This document shows positions 16,313-26,353 of a DNA stretch of 33,890 nt, piece after piece. How positions within the stretch are numbered: the first letter of the stretch is position 1; each line of letters begins with the position of its first letter. Source of the stretch: an uncultured Saprospiraceae bacterium (lineage in GTDB: Bacteria; Bacteroidota; Bacteroidia; Chitinophagales; Saprospiraceae); the NCBI GenBank assembly GCA_937928405.1, contig CALFWZ010000149.1:1-33890 (forward strand), in the 5' to 3' direction. The notes beneath the pieces were generated by a model. That model saw only the letters and a program-made list of their open reading frames with translations, was not told where the DNA came from and searched no databases. The position numbers and the translations under genes are program-made.

Positions 16313-17764
16313 ATGCGGCATTTATTAAAGACTGCTATCGTCTTAATTATGATTCTTATTTTTTCAGGTTGTGAAAAATCACCTGATTTAGAGGTGAAAA
16401 ATACAGAAGAAAGCTTTTCTAATCCTTATCACGAAAATATTGCGGATACTTATTTAGCTATCTTTCAATTGATCTCAACGGCTATGAAAGAGGCGATTAC
16501 GAAGCCACAACTTTATTTTTTAGCGGAAGCTGGAGACACTCGAGATTGTCCTGATAGTTCTATTACTGGAGGAGCCACTTATCCCAAAACGATGACTTTG
16601 GATTTTGTGAACTGCGTTAGTGCAGGAATTTTATACAATGGTTCAGTCCCCATTACGTTCAATGCTGCTTTAGGAAGTGACGCCGCTTCCGGACCAGAAA
16701 TAACGGTACCAGCAGTTTCTGGCTTAATGGTTAATGGATATACCTTTGATTTGACCGGGCCTATCACACTGGAAAGAAATAGTAGTGGTGCTGCTAGTCC
16801 TTATAGTTATGATTTTACCTTGGGCGGAGATATTATTAGTTCAAAAAATGGAACGACTACGACCCTACCTTCTGGATCTTGTGGAACTTTTGGTACTGGA
16901 TTTCAAGATGGTGATGATCCTGATAACCCATTAACTTTTGTGGATAATCCTTTCGACGTATCCCTAAAACAGGCAGATGTCATCTGTCAGGGGGCTGGTG
17001 CTCCACAAACATTATGTACCATGACCGGGGACGAACCACTTTCTCTTAATCCTTCTAATTGTAGTTGTCCTACTGATGGAGATCTGAGCATTACGATGGG
17101 AGCTTGTGGTACCACTGGTGGTGCGGCTAGTGCTTTTGATTTTGGTTCTGACGCAAATAACGATGACAGTGGAGCTTGTGATGTTTTTGTAGATGAGGTG
17201 ACGCTTATTGATTTTCTTTCATGGGAAGGGGATTTTACCGCGGTTGGAGGAGCGATAGATGGTGCCATGTCGACCGATATTGGTGTAAGAGAAACAAATT
17301 CTACTACCGTGGGAACTTCCCTACAATTGACAGATACAGGGACAGGAACGGCTGGACATGGATTTATGTGGACGACTTCAAGTACTTCTTCTTCTGGTAT
17401 GCTGAATGTAGGACAGACCATCGGAAATACAACGACTCCCAGTACACCTTGGATCAATGAGATTCACTATGATAATGATGGAGGAGACGTTAATGAAGGA
17501 ATAGAAATTGCGGGACCAGCTGGTCTAGATTTAAGCAATTATTGTGTGCAACCCTACAATGGAAATGGTGGTGCACCTGATGGAAGAGAAACAAATTTAG
17601 CAACTTTTCTGATGGGGGAAGGTTTGCCAACAACCATACCTGATGAAGGGAACGGCTTTGGAGCTGTCTTTATAGATATTGCTGGGTTGCAAAACGGTGC
17701 ACCGGATGGCGTTGCTTTTTACCGTAAGGATAATGTGGCTGCGAGCTTTTGTAGCAGTCGATAG
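16313..17764 (+). CDS. Secreted lipoprotein with rearranged lamin-tail-like halves
   Basis: A 483-residue protein with a lipoprotein signal (LIMILIFSGC, Cys20). Residues about 40-200 form a Ser/Thr/Gly-rich domain with cysteines that I do not recognise. Residues about 299-372 (FLSWEGDFTAV, STDIGVRETN, GTSLQLTDTGTG, GQTI) resemble the second half, and residues about 381-473 (INEIHYDNDGGDVNEGIEIAGPAG, LQNGAPDGVAF) the first half, of the lamin-tail-like domain common in secreted Bacteroidota nucleases and adhesins. Here the halves come in reverse order and the protein stops shortly after. This could be a truncated tandem or a circular permutation. A terminator follows at 17791. Export is well supported; function is unknown. 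Confidence 0.7.
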   Translation: MRHLLKTAIVLIMILIFSGCEKSPDLEVKNTEESFSNPYHENIADTYLAIFQLISTAMKEAITKPQLYFLAEAGDTRDCPDSSITGGATYPKTMTLDFVNCVSAGILYNGSVPITFNAALGSDAASGPEITVPAVSGLMVNGYTFDLTGPITLERNSSGAASPYSYDFTLGGDIISSKNGTTTTLPSGSCGTFGTGFQDGDDPDNPLTFVDNPFDVSLKQADVICQGAGAPQTLCTMTGDEPLSLNPSNCSCPTDGDLSITMGACGTTGGAASAFDFGSDANNDDSGACDVFVDEVTLIDFLSWEGDFTAVGGAIDGAMSTDIGVRETNSTTVGTSLQLTDTGTGTAGHGFMWTTSSTSSSGMLNVGQTIGNTTTPSTPWINEIHYDNDGGDVNEGIEIAGPAGLDLSNYCVQPYNGNGGAPDGRETNLATFLMGEGLPTTIPDEGNGFGAVFIDIAGLQNGAPDGVAFYRKDNVAASFCSSR

Positions 17765-17790
17765 TATTTATTCAATCCATTATGAAAATT

Positions 17791-17826
17791 AAAAACGCTC
17801 TGGAGGTAGTACTTCAGAGCGTTTTT
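17791..17826 (+). terminator. Terminator after the lipoprotein gene
   Basis: AAAAACGCTCTG (17791-17802) and CAGAGCGTTTTT (17815-17826) form a perfect 12-bp stem with a 12-nt loop and T-rich 3' end. It lies 27 bp after the stop codon. Confidence 0.92.
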
Positions 17827-17943
17827 ATTTTAGGAATAAATTCAGAACCTACTGAAATAAGATTTTAAGTTCTAACCATTTTTTTTACCTTTAGACAAGA
17901 ATAATTTACTTTCTGAAAAACTAGTCAACTAAAATAAAAAGTT

Positions 17944-18669
17944 ATGTCAATATTTGTCGCTGAATTTATTGGAACAGCCATCTTGATCTTGCTAGGTAAC
18001 GGAATAGTTGCTAACGAATTGCTAGCAGAATCCAAAGGTAAAGATACCGGTTGGATGCTGATTACTATTGGGTGGGCAGTAGCTGTTTTTGTGGCCGTCT
18101 TTATAGTGGCACCTTACAGCGGTGCGCATATCAATCCTGCGGTAACCATTGGTATGGCCATCGCGGGAAAAATAGAAATGGGGCAGATTCCAGTTTATAT
18201 GGGGGCACAATTTTTAGGGGCAGCCACGGGAAGTTTTTTAGTGTGGGTACACTACCGACCTCATTTTAATTTGACTAAAGATGCTGATCTAATTCTTGCG
18301 GTACACAGTACTAGTCCTGCCATTCGAAGTACCATTGATAATTTGATTTCAGAAGTCATTGGAACTTTTGTTTTAGTTTTCGCCGTGTTCTACATTAGTG
18401 GCGCCACCGTCGGAGATACGGCGGCTTCATTAGGCTCGTTGGATGCCTTACCCGTTGCACTAGTCGTACTCGCCATTGGAATGGCTTTAGGTGGCACGAC
18501 CGGCTATGCGATCAATCCCGCCCGTGATTTAGGACCGCGTATCATGCACGCTATTTTACCCATCAAAAATAAAGGTACTAGTGATTGGAGTTATGCGTGG
18601 ATTCCGGTGGTAGGACCGCTCATCGGTGGTGTGTTGGCGGCGGTGGTCTTCTTAGCTATCGGTAGTTAA
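17944..18669 (+). CDS. glpF: Aquaglyceroporin (glycerol uptake facilitator)
   Basis: A 241-residue MIP-family channel with six membrane helices and two half-helices. The first NPA lies in GAHINPAVT (about 63-65), the second in GYAINPARDLGPR (about 190-192). The Asp directly after NPAR is the usual mark of glycerol facilitators rather than water-only aquaporins. It probably lets glycerol and small polyols cross the inner membrane. No glpK or glpD lies beside it. It is convergent with uvrA, and the octamer-armed hairpin at 18716-18896 fills the gap between the two gene ends. Confidence 0.9.
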   Translation: MSIFVAEFIGTAILILLGNGIVANELLAESKGKDTGWMLITIGWAVAVFVAVFIVAPYSGAHINPAVTIGMAIAGKIEMGQIPVYMGAQFLGAATGSFLVWVHYRPHFNLTKDADLILAVHSTSPAIRSTIDNLISEVIGTFVLVFAVFYISGATVGDTAASLGSLDALPVALVVLAIGMALGGTTGYAINPARDLGPRIMHAILPIKNKGTSDWSYAWIPVVGPLIGGVLAAVVFLAIGS

Positions 18670-18715
18670 TTTTATAAGAAAATTCGGGTTAAACTTCAAA
18701 GTCAAGATGCTATAG

Positions 18716-18896
18716 TTGTTGAATGGTTGAACTGTTGAATCGTTGAAAAATGATATTCTAAAACAGTAATTCTAAATCTTTCTTTATGGTAAAATGACTT
18801 TTTTATAAAAAAATTAAGAATTTATTCAACGATTCAACGATTCAACGATTCAACGATTCAACGATTCAACGATTCAACGATTCAACGATTCAACGA
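18716..18896. repeat. Octamer-armed hairpin element between glpF and uvrA
   Basis: The left arm is four inverted octamers, TTGTTGAA, TGGTTGAA, CTGTTGAA, TCGTTGAA (18716-18747). The right arm is nine exact copies of TTCAACGA (18825-18896). The left arm read in reverse complement is TTCAACGA, TTCAACAG, TTCAACCA, TTCAACAA, so six of eight bases are fixed in every copy. The 77-nt loop has no gene. The right arm ends 3 bp before the uvrA stop codon, so both convergent transcripts run into it. It may serve as a transcript end, but its uniform repeats suggest recent expansion. Confidence 0.88.
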
Positions 18897-18899
18897 TTC

Positions 18900-21770
18900 C
18901 TAAACAAGTTTCTCTTTCAAAAAATGCCCCGTATAAGATTCTTTAATTTTTAGAATACCCTCAGGCGTTCCTTGATAAACCAGATTTCCTCCTAATTTAC
19001 CACCACTTGGTCCGAGGTCAACGAGCCAGTCTGCACTTTTTATAACTTCCATGTTATGTTCCACGACGAGGACGGTATGGCCTTTATCGACGAGGGCATT
19101 CAAGGCATCCAATAGTTTACGGATATCGTGAAAATGCAATCCAGTGGTCGGCTCATCAAAGATGAATAAGATTTTTTCTTTGGTATTTTCTTTATTTAAA
19201 AAGGAAGCTAATTTTACTCTTTGTGCTTCTCCTCCAGAGAGCGTACTTGAGGCCTGCCCCAATTTAATATAACCAAGTCCTACACTGTTGAGTGGGGTTA
19301 TTTTTTTAATAATTTCTTTATTGTCTTTAAAGAAATCAATCGCTTCTTCTATACTGAGATCCAGTATTTCATAAATATTTTTTCCTTTATAATTAACTTC
19401 TAAAACCTCGGATTTAAAACGTTTTCCATAGCAATCTTCGCATTGCAAACGAACATCTGCAAGGAACTGCATCTCTACGACCTGCTCTCCTTCTCCTGTA
19501 CAAGTCTCACAACGTCCACCTTCTACATTAAAAGAAAAATGCTTTGGTTTATAGCCTCTAATTTTAGATAATTGTTGTGTGGCCATCAAATTTCTAATGG
19601 CATCATAAGCTTTGACATAAGTAACTGGATTGGAACGGGAAGACTTTCCAATTGGATTTTGATTGATCATTTCGATCTTTGTAATCTTCGTTAAATCACC
19701 CGTAATTTCGTCGTGGTTTCCAGGAGCCGTGGTATAAGGCTCTCCCAATATTTTTTTGATACCCGGAAATAAAATACTTTTAACTAAGGTCGTTTTACCG
19801 CTACCAGATACGCCACTAACGACCGTTAAGGTATTGAGTGGAAAGGTAACATCGATATTTTTTAAGTTGTGTTGTCGCGCTCCTTTTACCAAAATTTCAC
19901 CATTGCCTTTTCTTCTTTTTTCAGGAAGTGGAATCCGCATCCGATCACTCATATAAGCTGCCGTCAAACTATCAGGTTCTTCTGTATGAATACGTTCGTA
20001 GTCTCCGGCAAAGACGACTTCCCCACCGTGAATTCCTGCTTTCGGTCCCATGTCCACGAGGTAATCTGCATTTTTTATAACATCCTCTTCGTGTTCTACT
20101 ACAATCACCGTATTGCCTAAATCTCTTAATCTTTTTAACACCGTAACTAAGCGATCCGTATCTCGCGGGTGCAGTCCAACACTGGGTTCGTCCAAAATAT
20201 ACATACTGCTAGTAAGATTGCTACCAAGGGTTCTAGTCAAATTGATCCGCTGGGTTTCACCACCACTGAGGGTCGAGGAAACACGATTGAGCGTTAGATA
20301 ATTCAACCCTACATTTTGCATAAATTCTAGGCGGTTGTTCACTTCTAGTAAAAGCCGTTTGGCGATGGTACCATCGTGTTCATTTAATGTTAAATCTTTA
20401 AAGAAAATCAATAATTCATCGATGGGTAATTCTACTAAATCGGTAATCGGAGTATTGTCAATTTTTATATAAGTACTTTCTGGACGGAGCCGCGTACCTT
20501 CACAATCCGTACAACTGGTTCGACCTCGGTAGCGAGCGAGCATTACCCGATTTTGTATTTTGTACATTTTTTCCTGTAGGGCAGCGAAGTAGTCGTGAAT
20601 ACCATCGAAATAATTATTACCCTTCCAGAGAAGTTTTTTCTGTGCTTTGGTCAATTCTGCGTAAGGAGTATGAACCGGAAAGTCAAAATGATGTGCATTT
20701 TTTAATAATTGGTTCAGCCACATTTTTCCCTTCTCACCTCGCCAGCAAGCAACCGCATTATCATAAACAGATAGAGACGCATTGGGAATTACTTTATTTT
20801 CGTCGATGCCCATGACTCTGCCAAAACCTTCGCAAGTTCGACAAGCACCAAATGAATTATTGAAGTTAAATAACTGTGGAGTAGGATCTAAAAAAGTCAT
20901 ACCATCCAATTCGAATCGATTGTTAAAGGCAGTCGTTTCTTTTCCCATAATATCGACGATGGCGTCTCCTTCACTTTCGTGAAAAGCGGTTAGTACGGAG
21001 TCGGCGATTCGCTTATTATTTTCCTCCTCTTTAGCGTCGACCACAAATCGATCAATTAGTACACGGATGTTTTTTGATTGAATATCTTGGAGGGTCTTTT
21101 TTAGATTTAATCTTTTTTCTTCTAAAACATCCTGAATCTGGTGTAGCGTATCATCGAAGAAAATTCGAGTAAATCCTTTCTGCATTAGGAGTTCCAGTTC
21201 TTTTTTGAGCGTGCGTTCTAGGTATTTTTTTTGAATAGGAATAAAGAGTTGAACCTTGGTGCCTTTCTTAAAAGAATTGATATAATCTACTACATCAGCC
21301 ACTTCATGTCGTTTGACCAGATTTCCTGAAATAGGAGAATAGGTCTTCCCGATACGGGCGTATAGCAGCCGTAGGTAATCATATATTTCGGTAAGTGATC
21401 CGACGGTGGAACGTGCGTTGCGCGTACTTACTTTTTGCTCAATGGCGATGGCCGGACAAATTCCTTTGATATAATCTACTTCTGGCTTTTTCATTCTCAT
21501 TAAGAATTGCCGAGCATACGAGGAAAGGCTTTCCACATAACGCCGTTGACCTTCGGCGTAGAGCGTATCCATGGTGATGGAAGACTTTCCTGAACCAGAA
21601 ACGCCAGTCACTACGACGAGTTTATTACGAGGAATAGTCAAGGAAACATTTTTAAGATTGTTTCCATTAGCTCCTTTAATTTCTATAAACTGACTAATTT
21701 TCTGTCTTCTTGGTTTAGAAAGTATGGCCGAAGTCGTTTTTTTCTTAGTAGGAGATTTTTTTACAGGCAT
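18900..21770 (-). CDS. uvrA: Excinuclease ABC subunit A
   Basis: A 956-residue UvrA, the damage-recognition ATPase of nucleotide excision repair that loads UvrB. It has two ABC modules: Walker A GVSGSGKS at 56-63 and a second GVSGSGKTT in the C-terminal half; two signature motifs LSGGETQR and LSGGEAQR; Walker B stretches [14 protein letters not shown] and [14 protein letters not shown]. Zinc modules are visible ([17 protein letters not shown], then CETCTGEGE and CEDCYGKRF). The length is normal (about 940-960). The N-terminal 25 residues are a basic tail. The gene stands alone, is convergent with glpF, and no clear LexA-type operator was recognised upstream. Confidence 0.97.
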   Translation of the reverse strand: MPVKKSPTKKKTTSAILSKPRRQKISQFIEIKGANGNNLKNVSLTIPRNKLVVVTGVSGSGKSSITMDTLYAEGQRRYVESLSSYARQFLMRMKKPEVDYIKGICPAIAIEQKVSTRNARSTVGSLTEIYDYLRLLYARIGKTYSPISGNLVKRHEVADVVDYINSFKKGTKVQLFIPIQKKYLERTLKKELELLMQKGFTRIFFDDTLHQIQDVLEEKRLNLKKTLQDIQSKNIRVLIDRFVVDAKEEENNKRIADSVLTAFHESEGDAIVDIMGKETTAFNNRFELDGMTFLDPTPQLFNFNNSFGACRTCEGFGRVMGIDENKVIPNASLSVYDNAVACWRGEKGKMWLNQLLKNAHHFDFPVHTPYAELTKAQKKLLWKGNNYFDGIHDYFAALQEKMYKIQNRVMLARYRGRTSCTDCEGTRLRPESTYIKIDNTPITDLVELPIDELLIFFKDLTLNEHDGTIAKRLLLEVNNRLEFMQNVGLNYLTLNRVSSTLSGGETQRINLTRTLGSNLTSSMYILDEPSVGLHPRDTDRLVTVLKRLRDLGNTVIVVEHEEDVIKNADYLVDMGPKAGIHGGEVVFAGDYERIHTEEPDSLTAAYMSDRMRIPLPEKRRKGNGEILVKGARQHNLKNIDVTFPLNTLTVVSGVSGSGKTTLVKSILFPGIKKILGEPYTTAPGNHDEITGDLTKITKIEMINQNPIGKSSRSNPVTYVKAYDAIRNLMATQQLSKIRGYKPKHFSFNVEGGRCETCTGEGEQVVEMQFLADVRLQCEDCYGKRFKSEVLEVNYKGKNIYEILDLSIEEAIDFFKDNKEIIKKITPLNSVGLGYIKLGQASSTLSGGEAQRVKLASFLNKENTKEKILFIFDEPTTGLHFHDIRKLLDALNALVDKGHTVLVVEHNMEVIKSADWLVDLGPSGGKLGGNLVYQGTPEGILKIKESYTGHFLKEKLV

Positions 21771-22269
21771 AGTATATATTGTATTCGAATCCTATCGAGA
21801 AGTTGGCACCAATAGCAAAAATTAAATTTTTATTGCACATCCTTAAACTATTAAACATATTATCAGTCAGAGTAGGGGAATAGCAGAATAATTGTGTCTT
21901 TAATCTTGAATCTAGTTCCGTTTTATTTTTAAAGGGACAAATTTAAAACATTTTGAGTTAAAAATAGACGGTGAAAGGGATTATTATAAATAATTTTAAA
22001 GAACCATTGAATAGTTAGATTGGATTTCGAAAATACCATCTACTTAAACGAAATTCTTAACGTCTATTATTATATTCATTCCCAATAAATTCAGTTAATT
22101 TTATGTTAACAGACTTTTAAATCGGGCAAACAATCAGAAAAAAGCATAAATTGGTCTTATATTTGGTTTAGAAAAACCGGAATTTTATTTTCTCATCAAA
22201 ATTTTTGTCTATAGCATAGTAACTTCTACACTTTATTTTATTTTTTCATTTATCGAAAAAAGTATAGTT
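21771..22269. other. AT-rich divergent spacer between uvrA and sigma gene
   Basis: A 499-bp non-coding stretch holding the promoters of both neighbours. Apart from the candidate -7 box at 22158-22165 and a small GGTTT/AAACC hairpin just after it (22166-22179), I see no repeats, RNA genes or conserved open frames. Confidence 0.5.
22158..22165 (+). promoter_or_regulatory. Candidate -7 box for the sigma-factor gene (TATATTTG)
   Basis: TATATTTG fits TAnnTTTG. A start site about 7 bp downstream would give a leader near 100 nt. No TTTG is seen at the usual -33 distance, so support is weak. Confidence 0.3.
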
Positions 22270-22851
22270 ATGCAAGTTACAAAGCTCAGCGATCAGGAGT
22301 TGATCACCCAGTATATTGACGGAAACGACCGCGCATTTGAAGTATTACTGGTTAGACACAAACAAAAAATCTACACTTCCATTTATTTATTCGTTAAAGA
22401 TCACGCTTTGGCTGAAGATATCTTTCAGGAAGTATTCATTAAAATTATCGACACTTTACGGAAAGGTAAGTACAACCACGAAGGCAAGTTTGTCCAATGG
22501 GCCATGCGTATTTCTTATAATATGTGTGTGGATTATTTCCGCCGTTCTAAGCGTCGTCCAAAAGTATCTCCAACAGAAGCCTTTGATATTTTCGATGTGC
22601 TACCTGTCAAGGAAGATAATGCGGAGCAAACGATTATCCGTAGCCAAACCCACGATAAAGTGCGAAAATTGGTAGATATGCTTCCTCCAGAACAGCGTGA
22701 GGTTGTCATTCTAAGACATTATGCGGATATGAGTTTCAAAGAAATTGCTCAACTGACTAGAGTAAGCATCAATACGGCTCTTGGTAGAATGCGTTATGCA
22801 TTGATCAATATCCGTAAGATGGTTGAAGAGAAAGAGATTATTCTGCAATAA
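22270..22851 (+). CDS. ECF-type RNA polymerase sigma factor
   Basis: A 193-residue sigma-70 family protein with only regions 2 and 4. Region 2 (about 10-95) has AEDIFQEVFIKII and KFVQWAMRISYNMCVDYFRRSKR. Region 4 (about 130-185) has LPPEQREVVILRHYADMSFKEIAQLTRVSINTALGRMRYAL, a complete helix-turn-helix. No anti-sigma or SusC/SusD gene lies beside it, so it is not the usual iron or carbohydrate trans-envelope sigma pair of Bacteroidota. It stands alone, convergent with cysN, with a shared terminator after it. Its regulon cannot be predicted. Confidence 0.92.
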   Translation: MQVTKLSDQELITQYIDGNDRAFEVLLVRHKQKIYTSIYLFVKDHALAEDIFQEVFIKIIDTLRKGKYNHEGKFVQWAMRISYNMCVDYFRRSKRRPKVSPTEAFDIFDVLPVKEDNAEQTIIRSQTHDKVRKLVDMLPPEQREVVILRHYADMSFKEIAQLTRVSINTALGRMRYALINIRKMVEEKEIILQ

Positions 22852-22901
22852 TTTCAAAAAGACTTTATCCTAATTTCTCGTATAACTACCTTATCATAAA
22901 A

Positions 22902-22941
22902 GAAGCGTGCCCGAATTTTTTTCAAAACTCAGGCACGCTTC
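22902..22941. terminator. Shared terminator of sigma gene and cysN
   Basis: GAAGCGTGCC (22902-22911) pairs with GGCACGCTTC (22932-22941), 10 bp, extended by GA/TC after one mismatch. It lies between two convergent genes with T-rich tails on both sides, so it probably works in both directions. Confidence 0.82.
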
Positions 22942-22970
22942 CAATATTTTATAAGAGAACTATTTCAGCA

Positions 22971-24227
22971 TTAGATAATCATTCCTGCACCAACCGTTTC
23001 GTTGGTACCTTCGTCTACTAAAATAATACTTCCAGTAATTCTATTTTTGCGATAAGCATCGACAAAAAGTGGCTTTGTCGTTCGTAGCGTCACTCGAGCG
23101 ATATCATTCATTTTGATCTCTTTATTTTCCAAATCTCGGTGCAGCGTATTAATATCTAGACGATATTTTACTTCCTTAATCATACAACGCGCTTCTTGGG
23201 TAGTATGCATGATGGTATATTTGCCACGCGGAGCTAATGGTCGATCGTTAAACCAGCTAATCATGACATCAATATCCTGTGTAATTTCTGGTTGATTATT
23301 TGCCCGCACAATCATATCTCCTCGACTAATATCAATATCATCTTCCAGTAATACGGTTACAGACATTGGAGGGAACGCTTCTTGTAGTTCTCCATCAAAA
23401 CTGTCAATCTTTTTGATTTTAGATGTAAAACCAGAAGGAAGTACAATTACTTCATCTCCCTTTTTCATGATTCCACCTGCAATTCTTCCAGCGTATCCTC
23501 GATAATCGTGATGTTCATCTGTGTTAGGACGTACTACGTACTGCACCGGAAATCGAGAATCAATAAAGTTATAATCACTAGCAATGTGAACATTTTCTAA
23601 GTAATACATGAGGGTCGAACCATCGTACCAGTCCATTCTATCCGAACGGTGGACTACGTTGTCACCTTTAAGCGCAGAAATTGGAATAAAGTGAACGTCC
23701 TTTACGTCTAATTTAGCTGCGAATTTTTCAAAATCCTCTTTGATTTTTTCGTAAGCATCCTCACTATAATCCACTAAATCCATTTTATTGATACAAACAA
23801 CTAGATGTGGAATTTGTAAAAGAGAAGCGATAATTGCGTGTCGGCGTGTCTGCTCAACCACTCCATTACGAGCATCTACAAGAACGAGTGCAACGTTGGC
23901 GGTTGAAGCGCCCGTTACCATATTTCTGGTATATTGGATATGACCAGGAGTATCGGCGATAATGAATTTTCTTTTAGGAGTCGCAAAATAACGGTAAGCC
24001 ACGTCAATGGTGATACCCTGTTCTCGCTCTGATTTAAGTCCGTCCGTCAATAAAGCCAGATTCACTTCACTTTCACCACGTCTAAGGCTACTGGCCTCGA
24101 TTTGTTCCATTTGATCTTGAAAGATCGATTTGGAATCATATAACATACGACCAATAAGGGTACTTTTTCCGTCATCTACACTACCAGCAGTGGTAAAACG
24201 ACATAATTCTGAAGATTGGTAATCCAT
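22971..24227 (-). CDS. cysN: Sulfate adenylyltransferase subunit 1 (GTPase)
   Basis: A 418-residue GTPase subunit of ATP sulfurylase, which drives APS formation from sulfate and ATP with CysD. The EF-Tu-like G domain has GSVDDGKST (15-23), the switch region EQGITIDVAYRYF, DTPGH and NKMDLVD. Two beta-barrel domains follow to the C-terminus. The length excludes a fused CysC domain, consistent with the separate cysC gene upstream. It is the last gene of the minus-strand order DUF2061-cysC-cysD-cysN, 84 bp after cysD. That gap contains a GCTTAT-TTCG-ATAAGC hairpin (24282-24297). Confidence 0.95.
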   Translation of the reverse strand: MDYQSSELCRFTTAGSVDDGKSTLIGRMLYDSKSIFQDQMEQIEASSLRRGESEVNLALLTDGLKSEREQGITIDVAYRYFATPKRKFIIADTPGHIQYTRNMVTGASTANVALVLVDARNGVVEQTRRHAIIASLLQIPHLVVCINKMDLVDYSEDAYEKIKEDFEKFAAKLDVKDVHFIPISALKGDNVVHRSDRMDWYDGSTLMYYLENVHIASDYNFIDSRFPVQYVVRPNTDEHHDYRGYAGRIAGGIMKKGDEVIVLPSGFTSKIKKIDSFDGELQEAFPPMSVTVLLEDDIDISRGDMIVRANNQPEITQDIDVMISWFNDRPLAPRGKYTIMHTTQEARCMIKEVKYRLDINTLHRDLENKEIKMNDIARVTLRTTKPLFVDAYRKNRITGSIILVDEGTNETVGAGMII

Positions 24228-24311
24228 GATGTAATTGCTGTTAGCTATTAGCTAGGTTAATTTTATTAATTATTTATATTAGCTTATTTCGATAAGCATT
24301 TGTTTGTTATT

Positions 24312-25214
24312 CTAGAAATAACCTTTCTTCTTCCGATCCTCCATAGCTGTTTCACTTCGCTTGTCATCGGTTCTTCCACCACGCTCTGTCATACGAGTAG
24401 TCGCGACTTCTTCGATGATGTCTTTTGTAGTTGTAGCGTTAGAAGGCCAAACTCCTGTACAAGTCATATCTCCGATCGTACGACAACGGACCATCATTTC
24501 TTTGACTACTTCTCCTGGTTTCTTTTGGATATAATCACAATCTGCTAGTAAAACGCCATCTCTTTCAAACACCATTCTTTTGTGTGCGTAGTATAGACTA
24601 GGCAGTTCAACCTCCTCCATAGCAAGGTATTGCCATACATCTAATTCTGTCCAATTACTAATTGGGAAAACTCGGAAATGCTCACCAAATTGTTTTTTAG
24701 CATTGAAAAGATTCCAAAGTTCAGGACGCTGATTTTTTGGATCCCACTGACCGAATTCGTCACGGTGCGAAAAGAAACGTTCTTTGGCACGTGCTTTTTC
24801 TTCATCTCGACGAGCACCACCAAGCGCAGCATCATACTTTCCTTTCTCAAGTGCTTCGAGTAAGGCTACTGTTTGAAGTCCGTTACGACTAGCATTGACC
24901 CCTTTTTCTTCGACCACCATTCCTTTGTCAATAGCCTCTTGTACAGAACCTACGACAAGTCTGGCACCAGTTTTTTCTACCAGTGCATCGCGATAAGCGA
25001 TCGTTTCGTCAAAGTTGTGACCAGTGTCGATATGAAGTAAAGGAAAAGGAATTTTTCCAGGGTAAAAGGCTTTTTGAGCGAGATAAACCATAAGGATTGA
25101 ATCTTTTCCACCGGAAAACATCAATACAGGGTTCTCAAATTGAGCAGCAACTTCCCGTAGAATAAATATAGACTCAGATTCTAATTCTCTGAGGTGGTTA
25201 AGTTGATAATCCAT
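24312..25214 (-). CDS. cysD: Sulfate adenylyltransferase subunit 2
   Basis: A 300-residue catalytic subunit of ATP sulfurylase. The PP-loop SGGKDS is at 34-39 (VLMFSGGKDSILMVYLAQKAF), followed by LHIDTGHNFDE, GGARRDEEKARAKER and FPISNWTELDVWQYL, all typical of CysD. The C-terminal TTRMTERGGRTDDKRSETAME tail is complete. Its start codon shares a base with the cysC stop, so the two are translationally coupled. With CysN it makes APS for CysC. Confidence 0.96.
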   Translation of the reverse strand: MDYQLNHLRELESESIFILREVAAQFENPVLMFSGGKDSILMVYLAQKAFYPGKIPFPLLHIDTGHNFDETIAYRDALVEKTGARLVVGSVQEAIDKGMVVEEKGVNASRNGLQTVALLEALEKGKYDAALGGARRDEEKARAKERFFSHRDEFGQWDPKNQRPELWNLFNAKKQFGEHFRVFPISNWTELDVWQYLAMEEVELPSLYYAHKRMVFERDGVLLADCDYIQKKPGEVVKEMMVRCRTIGDMTCTGVWPSNATTTKDIIEEVATTRMTERGGRTDDKRSETAMEDRKKKGYF

Positions 25215-25816
25215 TATTTGTTATATTTTAGAATGGGATTGATATAATTGAAAATTTGTTCAACACTCTCTTCCAGAGAAAGTTGATCAGTTCTAATTTC
25301 GATGGCAGGGTTAATTGGAGGTTCGTAAGGAGAATCGATACCAGTGAAACCTTTAATGATACCTTTACGAGCTTTTTGGTAGAGACCTTTTACATCTCTT
25401 TGTTCACAAACTTCTATTGGTGCGTTGATATAAATTTCAATGAAATTCTCTGCACCAATCGTTTCTTTTGCAAAATTACGAATTTCTACGGTAGGACTGA
25501 TAAAGGAGTTGATAGTAATAATGCCACTATTGAGATACAACTTACCAATTTCGGCTATTCGTCGAATATTTTCCTGCCGATCTTCGAGCGAAAATCCAAG
25601 ATTGCTGTTAATGCCTGAACGAATATTGTCTCCGTCTAGCACTTGTGCAAAATATCCACTATTGTGTAATTTCCGTTCTAAAGCCTCGGCGATGGTGCTT
25701 TTTCCACTACCAGACAGACCGGTGAGCCATAATACCTTACTATTTTGTTGTAAACGTTGTTCTCGATCCTGTCTAGTAAGTAATCGGTCGAAGATTGGAT
25801 GTATGTGATTTTCCAA
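25214..25816 (-). CDS. cysC: Adenylyl-sulfate kinase
   Basis: A 200-residue APS kinase that phosphorylates APS to PAPS. Walker A GLSGSGKST is at 33-41, followed by DGDNIRSGINSNLGFS (APS-binding) and the C-terminal IDSPYEPPINPAIEI. The length is normal for the stand-alone enzyme. It overlaps cysD and lies 35 bp after the DUF2061 gene. No PAPS reductase is in view, so PAPS may go either to assimilation encoded elsewhere or to sulfation of envelope glycans. The Wzi-like and UDP-sugar dehydrogenase genes next door make the second worth considering. Confidence 0.95.
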   Translation of the reverse strand: MENHIHPIFDRLLTRQDREQRLQQNSKVLWLTGLSGSGKSTIAEALERKLHNSGYFAQVLDGDNIRSGINSNLGFSLEDRQENIRRIAEIGKLYLNSGIITINSFISPTVEIRNFAKETIGAENFIEIYINAPIEVCEQRDVKGLYQKARKGIIKGFTGIDSPYEPPINPAIEIRTDQLSLEESVEQIFNYINPILKYNK

Positions 25817-25851
25817 ATTAAATGTCGTTTAATGGTGATAAGGTGTTGGAA

Positions 25852-26112
25852 TTATTTTTCAACATCCTCTCCTTTGCCAATAATCTTTCTAACACTGCCG
25901 CGTGGAGCCATCTGCCAAGCTCTTTCATGAAAATAGTAGATGACCAATTTGATGAGTGATTCAGCTATGGCCACCATAGACGACTTTTCTAACACATCAT
26001 CACATTCAGAATTACTGAAAATCAAGTAAGCTAAAGTAAAGGTTGTGGCACTGGCAATGAATCTCCAAGAAATGGCTTTTAGAATACTCCTAGTTCTAGA
26101 CTCCTTACTCAT
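25852..26112 (-). CDS. DUF2061 small membrane protein
   Basis: An 86-residue protein with two hydrophobic segments (about 10-27, AISWRFIASATTFTLAYLIF, and about 44-60, MVAIAESLIKLVIYYFHERAW) and a basic C-terminus. The motif SWRFIA and the IKLVIYYFHERAW segment fit the DUF2061 family, often found inside sulfate-assimilation clusters of Bacteroidota and Proteobacteria. It is the first gene of the cysC-cysD-cysN unit. A role in sulfate or PAPS handling at the membrane is guessed from context only. Confidence 0.85.
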   Translation of the reverse strand: MSKESRTRSILKAISWRFIASATTFTLAYLIFSNSECDDVLEKSSMVAIAESLIKLVIYYFHERAWQMAPRGSVRKIIGKGEDVEK

Positions 26113-26353
26113 AATTTTTTAATTTTAGTTTGCAAAGGTCCCTATTTATTTTGAAATAGCAAAGACTACTTAAATAATACTAGGAATAAGTTTGGTAACT
26201 TTGTTATTTGGATATATATTATCATAATGTCCATTTGTGAACTCAAAAATTAGACAAAGAAAAATTTTTTGAATTTTTGCGAATAAAATTCCCCTTACGG
26301 CCAGTTGGAATATACTTAAATCATCAAAATTTTGATTTCAAAAAAATAAATAA

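Noticed and set aside
16987..17457. 156-codon open frame antisense to the lipoprotein gene
   Set aside because: It has no recognisable domain or signal, and lies wholly opposite a gene with a clear lipobox and known domain motifs. It is most likely a by-product of that gene's codon bias.
24251..24300. TTAGCTA-rich gap between cysD and cysN as another octamer element
   Set aside because: The similar words are in direct, not inverted, orientation and spaced 7 bp, with only a short separate hairpin. Evidence is too weak.
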